Positions 1 through 5,542 of a stretch of 8,104 bases of DNA are shown piece by piece. Each line of letters begins with the position of its first letter. The stretch's first letter is position 1. The notes beneath the pieces are model-generated. The model was given only the letters and a program-made list of their open reading frames with translations. It was not told the DNA's origin and made no database searches. A program made the position numbers and the translations under genes. Source of the DNA: Alphaproteobacteria bacterium (GTDB lineage: Bacteria > Pseudomonadota > Alphaproteobacteria > JAGOMX01); the NCBI GenBank assembly GCA_016742295.1, contig JACVCA010000045.1, forward strand, positions 1 through 8,104. Direction: 5' to 3'.

Positions 1-18
1 GTGATAAGCCTGCTCAAG

Positions 19-87
19 TCTGTCCAAGACTGTAGGTTCTTAAGCTTAAGGTTTAAGTTTAATGGCTAAACCGCCTGCATAGACGGA
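19..87 (+). promoter_or_regulatory. L10 leader: autoregulatory mRNA site for the L10/L12 complex
   Basis: This leader RNA structure is where the L10(L12)4 complex is expected to bind its own mRNA and repress rplJ-rplL translation. Seen in the sequence: an outer helix TCTGTC (19-24) with GACGGA (82-87); an asymmetric 6x2 internal loop (CAAGAC, 25-30, against TA, 80-81) compatible with a kink-turn; an inner helix TGTAGG (31-36) with CCTGCA (74-79); and an apical hairpin GGTTTA (50-55) with TAAACC (67-72). A 12-nt palindrome, CTTAAGCTTAAG (39-50), lies on the 5' side and could form a further short arm. The strings GACTGTAGG and CCTGCATAGACGG match what I know of L10 leaders. The site ends about 130 nt before the rplJ start, a long-range layout like that in E. 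coli. Repression itself is inferred from the family. Confidence 0.85.
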
Positions 88-89
88 AG

Positions 90-121
90 CGTGTCAAGTT
101 TTGTAAGTTTACATGAACACG
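90..121 (+). promoter_or_regulatory. Leader hairpin between the L10 site and rplJ
   Basis: CGTGT (90-94) can pair with ACACG (117-121). Inside it, TGTA (102-105) pairs with TACA (110-113) around the loop AGTT. The two short stems are separated by an asymmetric internal loop, so the fold is modest. It follows the L10-binding element directly and may be part of the structure that links protein binding to translation of rplJ. Function is inferred from position only. Confidence 0.35.
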
Positions 122-143
122 GCGCTTCTGGGGCAGATAACAA

Positions 144-170
144 ATGATTCGCAAAAGGGTTGCAAATCAT
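144..170 (+). promoter_or_regulatory. Leader stem-loop upstream of rplJ
   Basis: ATGATTCGCA (144-153) and TGCAAATCAT (161-170) form a 10-position stem with one C-A mismatch (149/165) around the loop AAAGGGT. No U-tract follows, so it does not look like an intrinsic terminator. It lies in the rplJ leader between the L10 site and the start codon and is probably part of the leader fold. Confidence 0.45.
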
Positions 171-179
171 GTTAAGTGC

Positions 180-201
180 TTTGATATTGAAAAATATCAA
201 A
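180..201 (+). promoter_or_regulatory. GAAA-tetraloop hairpin just before the rplJ ribosome binding site
   Basis: TTTGATATT (180-188) and AATATCAAA (193-201) are perfectly complementary, giving a 9-bp stem closed by the GNRA tetraloop GAAA (189-192). The stem ends three bases before the Shine-Dalgarno AAGGAG (205-210). It is A/U-rich and followed by A residues, not U, so it is not a terminator. It could keep the ribosome binding site open, block folding into the leader, or switch state when L10/L12 binds upstream. Function is inferred from position. Confidence 0.6.
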
Positions 202-217
202 AAGAAGGAGTTAGTCC

Positions 218-724
218 GTGAACAGAAGCGAAAAAGAAAATCTCGTTTCGTTGCTCCGCGAGGATCTTCAAAAGTCAAATCTCGTTGTGGTTACGCGACA
301 AGTGGGTTTGACAGTTGGAGAAGTATCTGATTTACGTCAAAAGATGCGAGATTCGGGGGCAACTTATAAAGTTGTGAAGAATACACTCGCACGTTTGATT
401 GTGGCAGATACCCCTTATGCAACTTTAACAGAGTTTCTAAATGGGCCAACAGCTCTTGCGTTTTCGCAAGATCCGGTGGCGGCTGCTAAGATTGCAGTAA
501 ACTTTTCAGAAACAAATGAAAAACTTGAAGTTGTGGGTGGATCTCTCGGTAGTCAGGTGTTGAATAAGCAGGCTGTCCAAGCGTTGGCGAAACTGCCTTC
601 ACTCGACGAACTACGAGGCAAGTTAATTGGCGTTATTTCTGCGCCTGCAAGCAAGATTGCAAGTGTGATTCAGGCTCCAGCAGCCCAGCTCGCACGCGTA
701 TGTTCTGCTTATGGAAGCAAATGA
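218..724 (+). CDS. rplJ: Large-subunit ribosomal protein L10 (uL10)
   Basis: L10 (168 aa) binds 23S rRNA at the base of the ribosomal stalk and carries the L7/L12 dimers; with them it also represses its own operon. The N-terminal rRNA-binding domain is recognisable, with the family block DLRQKMRDSG (residues 38-47) and TYKVVKNTLARL (49-60), followed by LTEFLNGPTALAF (70-82). Residues 128-168 (LDELRGKLIGVISAPASK onward) form the C-terminal helical arm that in this family docks L7/L12 N-terminal domains. Length is normal for the family. The start is GTG at 218, supported by AAGGAG (205-210) with 7-nt spacing and by the typical N-terminus MNRSEKENLV. The stop is TGA at 722. rplL follows after 44 nt. 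Control probably acts through the L10 leader at 19-87. Confidence 0.97.
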   Translation: MNRSEKENLVSLLREDLQKSNLVVVTRQVGLTVGEVSDLRQKMRDSGATYKVVKNTLARLIVADTPYATLTEFLNGPTALAFSQDPVAAAKIAVNFSETNEKLEVVGGSLGSQVLNKQAVQALAKLPSLDELRGKLIGVISAPASKIASVIQAPAAQLARVCSAYGSK

Positions 725-768
725 GATAATGATTTAAATTCGTGTAATGTAAATTTAGGAGATATGAT

Positions 769-1143
769 ATGGCTGATTTAGCAAAAATAGTAAGTGATCT
801 TTCGTCTTTGACAGTTCTTGAAGCTGCGAACCTTTCCAAGCTTCTTGAAGAAAAATGGGGTGTTTCTGCTGCTGCTCCTGTTGCAGCTGTTGCAGCTGCA
901 GGTCCTGCAGCAGCAGCTACTGCTGAAGAGAAAACAGAATTTAGTGTCGTTCTTGCTAATGCAGGTGACAATAAGATCAACGTCATTAAAGAAGTACGTG
1001 CTCTTACAGGTTTAGGCCTGAAAGAAGCTAAAGATCTTGTTGAAGCTGCACCTAAGCCTGTTAAAGAAGGTGTGTCTAAAGAGGAAGCGGAAGACGCTAA
1101 GAAAAAACTTGAAGCTGCAGGTGCAACGGTACAACTTACTTAG
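769..1143 (+). CDS. rplL: Large-subunit ribosomal protein L7/L12 (bL12)
   Basis: L7/L12 (124 aa) forms the mobile stalk dimers that recruit and stimulate translational GTPases (IF2, EF-Tu, EF-G, RF3). The N-terminal dimerisation and L10-binding domain covers about residues 1-32 (MADLAKIVSDLSSLTVLEAANLS...). An Ala/Pro-rich flexible hinge covers about 33-53. The globular C-terminal domain starts at EEKTEF (53-58) and includes KINVIKEVRALTGLGLKEAK (69-88). The factor-binding positions known in E. coli correspond to I70, I73, K74, R77 and K88. AGGAG (757-761) with 7-nt spacing supports the ATG at 769; the stop is TAG. Hinge alanines use only GCT and GCA codons. The gene lies 44 nt after rplJ, as expected for coupled synthesis, although L12 is needed in several copies per L10. 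Confidence 0.98.
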   Translation: MADLAKIVSDLSSLTVLEAANLSKLLEEKWGVSAAAPVAAVAAAGPAAAATAEEKTEFSVVLANAGDNKINVIKEVRALTGLGLKEAKDLVEAAPKPVKEGVSKEEAEDAKKKLEAAGATVQLT

Positions 1144-1165
1144 TATTCCTTTTGCTTGGAGAGAA

Positions 1166-1205
1166 GTTTCAAAGGGCTTACATAATCTTATGTGAGCTCT
1201 AGAAC
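1166..1205 (+). promoter_or_regulatory. Long stem-loop 1 in the rplL-rpoB spacer; candidate processing site
   Basis: AGGGCTTACATA (1173-1184) pairs along its whole length with TATGTGAGCTCT (1189-1200), giving 12 bp with two G-U pairs and the loop ATCT. After a short internal loop the stem continues as GTTT (1166-1169) with GAAC (1202-1205), for about 16 bp in total. This is the strongest hairpin in the spacer. In E. coli the rplL-rpoB spacer holds a partial terminator and an RNase III cleavage site. The near-continuous duplex here fits an RNase III substrate better than a terminator, because no U-run follows the stem. The role is inferred. Confidence 0.6.
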
Positions 1206-1210
1206 CTTTA

Positions 1211-1240
1211 TTAGGCGTTATAAGCACCACTAACGCTTAA
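1211..1240 (+). promoter_or_regulatory. Stem-loop 2 in the rplL-rpoB spacer
   Basis: TTAGGCGTTA (1211-1220) pairs with TAACGCTTAA (1231-1240), giving 10 bp including one G-U, around a 10-nt loop. The loop contains CACCA (1225-1229), complementary to TGGTG (1255-1259) further downstream, so an alternative or pseudoknot-like pairing is possible. No U-tract follows. It is probably part of an mRNA processing or attenuation region between rplL and rpoB. Confidence 0.5.
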
Positions 1241-1263
1241 AGATGAAAATTATATGGTGGGTG

Positions 1264-1287
1264 ACCTAAAGAAATGGATCTTTAGGT
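1264..1287 (+). promoter_or_regulatory. Stem-loop 3 in the rplL-rpoB spacer
   Basis: ACCTAAAGA (1264-1272) and TCTTTAGGT (1279-1287) form a perfect 9-bp stem with the six-base loop AATGGA. It lies 57 nt before the rpoB start and is not followed by a U-run. As the last of three consecutive spacer hairpins it may protect the 5' end of a processed rpoBC mRNA or slow transcription. Function is inferred from position. Confidence 0.5.
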
Positions 1288-1344
1288 GAATAGCAATACA
1301 GAGTTAGCTGCTTGCTAGTTTCGTGAATGACTTTGAGGGCATTA

Positions 1345-4300
1345 ATGGCAAAATCCTTTACGTATCGTTGGCGTATTCGCAAATCTTATGAACGCAATAG
1401 TGGCGTCGCGCCGATGCCAAATCTAATTGAAGTTCAGAAAACTTCATATGATTCTTTCTTACAGATGAATGTAGATCCTGAAAATAGAGCTTCAGATGGC
1501 TTGCAGGCAGTATTTCAATCTGTGTTTCCGATCAAAGATTTTTCGGAAAGAGCACAGCTCGAATTTTATAAATATGAGTTCGACCTTCCTAAATATGATG
1601 TAGATGAATGCCAACAACGCGGTATGACATATGCAGCGCCTTTAAAGGTTACATTCCGTTTGATCGTGTGGGATGTAGATGAAGAAAGTGGTGCCCGGTC
1701 TATTCGTGACATTAAAGAACAAGATGTATATATGGGGGATATGCCCCTCATGACCGAAAATGGAACTTTCGTGATCAATGGTATTGAGCGCGTAATTGTG
1801 TCTCAAATGCACAGGTCACCGGGGGTATTCTTTGATCATGATAAAGGTAAGACACACTCGTCCGGGAAATATTTATTTTCGGCACGCGTTATTCCTTATC
1901 GAGGATCTTGGCTGGATTTTGAATTTGATGCAAAAGATCTTCTGCACGTTCGTATTGATAGACGCCGTAAAGTTCCTGTGACAACACTTTTGCTAGCTTT
2001 GCCTATTAACTCTGCTGGTCGAAACTCAACCTCTGGCTCGAGTGAGGGTACTGCAGTGGCAAAGGGAATGTCACGGGAAGAACTTTTAAATCATTTCTAT
2101 AATACCCTCAAATATACATATGTGAGTAAAGGCTGGAAGACGGCCTTTGATCCACCACAATGGCGCAGCAAGAAACCCCTGCATGATTTGGTGGATGCAA
2201 AAACCGGTAAGGTTGTTGTAGAAGCGGGCGTTAAGATCACCCCTCGGGTTGCGCAGCAACTTGAGTCAAGCGGTGTGAAAGAGATTATTGTGCCTGTCGA
2301 AGATCTAATAGGTCAATACATTGCTGTTGATATGATTAATGAAGAGACTGGAGAAGTCTTGCTTGAAGCCGGCGATGAAATTACTGCTGAGAAGATAGAG
2401 CTACTTCTTGCTGCCGGGGTGAAAGAAATTCATACTTTAGCAATTGATCATATTAACGTAGGGGCATATCTGCGTAATACGCTTGCAGCCGACAAAAATA
2501 TGAGTCGTGAGGAAGCATTGATTGATATATATCGTGTTATGCGACCTGGTGAGCCGCCAACCGTTGAAAGTGCTGAAGTCCTTTTCAATAGTTTGTTTTT
2601 CGATCTTGACCGTTATGACCTTTCAGCCGTTGGCCGCGTTAAAATGAATGCTCGCCTCGGCTTTGAAGCAGATGATACGGTTCGAATTTTGCGTAATGAG
2701 GATTTATTCGAGATTGTCCGGGTTCTTCTTGAACTTAAAAATGGCCGTGGCGAAATAGATGATATTGATGATCTTGAAAATCGGCGCGTTCGCTCAGTGG
2801 GGGAATTGTTAGAAAATCAATACCGTGTTGGTTTACTGCGTATGGAACGTGCTATCCGTGAACGGATGAGTTCGCTCGAAATTGAAACCGTTATGCCACA
2901 TGATGTGATCAATGCTAAGCCTGTTTCAGGAGCGGTTCGTGAATTCTTTGGCTCATCACAGTTATCCCAGTTTATGGATCAAACGAATCCGCTGTCAGAA
3001 ATTACGCATAAGCGCAGGCTTTCTGCATTGGGACCAGGGGGGTTGACGCGTGATAGAGCGGGATTTGAAGTTCGTGACGTACATCCGACCCATTATGGAC
3101 GTATTTGTCCTATTGAAACACCGGAAGGGCCAAATATTGGCTTGATTAACTCGCTGGCGACTTATGCACGGGTTAATAAATACGGCTTTATTGAAAGTCC
3201 TTATCGTCAAGTGATTGAGGGTCAAGGCAGGGATGAAGTCATTTATTTTGCTTTCATGGAAAAAAGACGACACACAATTGCACAAGCGAATGCTTCTTTA
3301 GATAAAGAACGACGTTTTAAAGAAAGCTTTGTCAGTTGCCGCAGGTCAGGTGAGTTTACGATGGCACCTGCTAGTGAAATCGATTTGATTGATGTTTCTC
3401 CAAAACAGTTGGTTTCAGTTGCTGCTTCATTAATTCCTTTTTTGGAAAACGATGACGCGAACCGTGCTTTAATGGGATCAAACATGCAACGCCAAGCAGT
3501 CCCTTTGATGACCACTGAAGCGCCCTTAATAGGGACAGGTATGGAACATGCTGTTGCACGTGACTCAGGTGCAGTCATTACGGCAAAGCGGGAAGGTGTT
3601 GTTGATCGTGTTGAAGGAACACGCATTGTCGTTCATGCCTATGATGAAAAAGGCAATGCAACTTCAGGGGTTGATATATACAACATGAAGAAGTTCCAAC
3701 GGTCAAATCACAGTACTTGTATTAATCAACGGCCATTGGTGAGAGTGGGCGATCATGTGAAAGCAGGCGAAATCATTGCTGATGGACCTGCAACCCAAGA
3801 AGGTGAGCTTGCGCTTGGTAAGAATGTTCTCATAGCCTTCTTATCTTGGAATGGCTGTAATTTCGAAGATTCGATCATCATTTCTGAGAGAATCGTCCGC
3901 GATGATGTCTTTACTTCGATTCATATCGAAGAATTTGAAATTATGGCACGTGATACCAAGCTGGGTCAGGAAGATATCACGCGTGATATTCCAAATGTTA
4001 GTGACGAAGCCCTTCGCAATCTTGACGAGACAGGTATTGTTTCAATCGGGGCGCAAGTTAAAGCCGGCGATATTCTGGTTGGTAAGGTGACACCAAAAGG
4101 CGAGTCACCAATGACACCTGAAGAAAAACTTTTGCGAGCAATTTTTGGAGAAAAGGCTTCTGACGTTCGTGATACCTCATTGAAATTGCCTCCAGGAACA
4201 AGCGGAACGGTTGTTGATGTTCGCGTCTTTTCAAGGCGAGGAGTGGAAAAAGATGAACGTGCCCTTGCAATTGAGCACGCACAAATCCAAAGCCTTGCTA

Positions 4301-5526
4301 AAGATAGAGATGCTGAGAAAGATATTCTTGAGCGTTCATTTTATTCGCAACTTGAAAAATTGTTGCAAGGCGAAGTTATTGCAAGTGTGCCTAAAACCAT
4401 TAAGGTTGGTTCTGTTAAAGCAGGAGCTAAAATCAACAGTGCTCTTCTTGAGGCCATGCCAAAGGGTCAATGGCGCCAAATTGTGGTTGAAAATGATACC
4501 GCAATGAAAGCTATTGAAGACCTTAAGTTTCAAATTGATGCGAACATAGAGCAACTTCAAAAGCGTTTTGAAGATAAAGTCGGTAAGATCCGTCGGGGCG
4601 ACGAGCTGATGCCTGGTGTACTGAAGACAGTCAAAGTCTTTGTAGCCGTCAAACGTAAGCTTCAGCCTGGTGATAAAATGGCGGGTCGTCATGGAAACAA
4701 AGGTGTGGTCTCCACGATTGTGCCACTCGAAGATATTCCGCATCTGGAAGATGGAACGCCAGTTGATGTGATATTAAATCCGTTGGGTATTCCTTCGCGT
4801 ATGAACGTTGGTCAGGTTCTTGAGGCCCATCTTGGTTGGGCTTCAGCTGGGTTAGGCAAAAAGATTGGAGATTTAGTTGATAAGGTCCAACAAAATCGAA
4901 AAAATCAAGATAATCTCCGTGAAGCCTTAAATGACATCTATCCCCGTAAATTAGATCAAGAACGTTTAAAGAGCTTAACAGATGAAGAGTTCTTAGAAGT
5001 TGCTGGCAAGCTTGTGCCCGGTGTCCCGATTGCAACGCCAGTTTTCGATGGTGCGCGTGAAGATGATGTAGTTAAAGCGCTTGATCAAGCAGGTTTAAAT
5101 CATTCAGGTCAAATGACTTTAATTGATGGAAAGACGGGAGAGCCCTTTGACCGTAAAGTGACAGTGGGCTACATGTATATTATGAAGCTTCACCACTTGG
5201 TTGATGATAAGATTCACGCGCGTTCAGTCGGTCCTTATAGTCTTGTGACGCAGCAACCATTAGGTGGTAAAGCCCAATTTGGTGGACAACGCTTTGGTGA
5301 AATGGAGGTCTGGGCTCTCGAAGCTTATGGTGCTGCGTATACATTGCAGGAAATGTTAACCGTGAAGTCCGATGATGTCGCGGGCCGTACAAAAGTTTAC
5401 GAATCGATTGTCCGTGGTGAAGATAATTTTGAAACGGGCATTCCAGAGTCGTTCAATGTTCTTGTAAAAGAATTACGTTCTTTGGGAATTAACGTTGAGT
5501 TTGAGCAGGGCAACGAAGCTGCATAA
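1345..5526 (+). CDS. rpoB: DNA-directed RNA polymerase subunit beta
   Basis: The beta subunit (1393 aa) forms one pincer of RNA polymerase and, with beta', the active centre. An in-frame ATG lies 18 nt upstream at 1327, but I chose 1345: MAKSF matches alphaproteobacterial homologues, and GAGGG (1335-1339) is correctly spaced only for this ATG. In order: MPNLIEVQK near the N-terminus; protrusion and lobe; insert i4 with a duplicated module (residues 284-317 and 332-365); the fork and rifampicin region GSSQLSQFMDQTNPLSEITH (536-555); PIETPEGPN; the flap region after AIFGEKASDVRDTS; insert i9; GDKMAGRHGNKG (1109-1120) with K1111 and K1119 corresponding to E. coli K1065 and K1073; and the C-terminal clamp segment GGQRFGEMEVWALEAYGA. 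Rifampicin-contact residues look wild type. A Ser/Gly/Thr-rich insertion at 220-240 is unusual. rpoC follows after 16 nt. Confidence 0.98.
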   Translation: MAKSFTYRWRIRKSYERNSGVAPMPNLIEVQKTSYDSFLQMNVDPENRASDGLQAVFQSVFPIKDFSERAQLEFYKYEFDLPKYDVDECQQRGMTYAAPLKVTFRLIVWDVDEESGARSIRDIKEQDVYMGDMPLMTENGTFVINGIERVIVSQMHRSPGVFFDHDKGKTHSSGKYLFSARVIPYRGSWLDFEFDAKDLLHVRIDRRRKVPVTTLLLALPINSAGRNSTSGSSEGTAVAKGMSREELLNHFYNTLKYTYVSKGWKTAFDPPQWRSKKPLHDLVDAKTGKVVVEAGVKITPRVAQQLESSGVKEIIVPVEDLIGQYIAVDMINEETGEVLLEAGDEITAEKIELLLAAGVKEIHTLAIDHINVGAYLRNTLAADKNMSREEALIDIYRVMRPGEPPTVESAEVLFNSLFFDLDRYDLSAVGRVKMNARLGFEADDTVRILRNEDLFEIVRVLLELKNGRGEIDDIDDLENRRVRSVGELLENQYRVGLLRMERAIRERMSSLEIETVMPHDVINAKPVSGAVREFFGSSQLSQFMDQTNPLSEITHKRRLSALGPGGLTRDRAGFEVRDVHPTHYGRICPIETPEGPNIGLINSLATYARVNKYGFIESPYRQVIEGQGRDEVIYFAFMEKRRHTIAQANASLDKERRFKESFVSCRRSGEFTMAPASEIDLIDVSPKQLVSVAASLIPFLENDDANRALMGSNMQRQAVPLMTTEAPLIGTGMEHAVARDSGAVITAKREGVVDRVEGTRIVVHAYDEKGNATSGVDIYNMKKFQRSNHSTCINQRPLVRVGDHVKAGEIIADGPATQEGELALGKNVLIAFLSWNGCNFEDSIIISERIVRDDVFTSIHIEEFEIMARDTKLGQEDITRDIPNVSDEALRNLDETGIVSIGAQVKAGDILVGKVTPKGESPMTPEEKLLRAIFGEKASDVRDTSLKLPPGTSGTVVDVRVFSRRGVEKDERALAIEHAQIQSLAKDRDAEKDILERSFYSQLEKLLQGEVIASVPKTIKVGSVKAGAKINSALLEAMPKGQWRQIVVENDTAMKAIEDLKFQIDANIEQLQKRFEDKVGKIRRGDELMPGVLKTVKVFVAVKRKLQPGDKMAGRHGNKGVVSTIVPLEDIPHLEDGTPVDVILNPLGIPSRMNVGQVLEAHLGWASAGLGKKIGDLVDKVQQNRKNQDNLREALNDIYPRKLDQERLKSLTDEEFLEVAGKLVPGVPIATPVFDGAREDDVVKALDQAGLNHSGQMTLIDGKTGEPFDRKVTVGYMYIMKLHHLVDDKIHARSVGPYSLVTQQPLGGKAQFGGQRFGEMEVWALEAYGAAYTLQEMLTVKSDDVAGRTKVYESIVRGEDNFETGIPESFNVLVKELRSLGINVEFEQGNEAA

Positions 5527-5542
5527 AGTTTAGGAGTGCACA

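Noticed and set aside
735..757. TAAATT / AATTTA inverted repeat before the rplL ribosome binding site
   Set aside because: Only six A-U pairs with an 11-nt loop; too weak to claim as a regulatory hairpin.
633..986. Antisense open frame across the end of rplJ and the start of rplL, Ala-rich in its middle
   Set aside because: It overlaps two certain genes, and its composition is a by-product of the Ala-rich hinge codons of rplL on the other strand. No ribosome binding site or recognisable family.
818..1015. Open frame within rplL encoding a Leu/Gln-rich peptide that looks like a membrane segment
   Set aside because: The poly-Leu run is the GCT/GCA alanine hinge read in another frame. It is fully inside rplL and has no independent support.
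1219..1256. TATAAG (1219-1224) and TATATG (1251-1256) as possible -10 boxes for an internal rpoB promoter
   Set aside because: No acceptable -35 element lies 16-18 nt upstream of either, and both fall in or beside predicted hairpins. A/T-rich chance matches are likely.
2002..2064. The RpoB insertion as a Rickettsia-type palindromic element
   Set aside because: Those elements are longer and form extended hairpins. This segment has only a short imperfect CCTC/GAGG symmetry, so it looks like an ordinary low-complexity insertion.
4336..5035. Two long antisense open frames within rpoB (4336-4743 and 4649-5035)
   Set aside because: They lie opposite highly conserved rpoB coding sequence, overlap each other and show no recognisable protein features.
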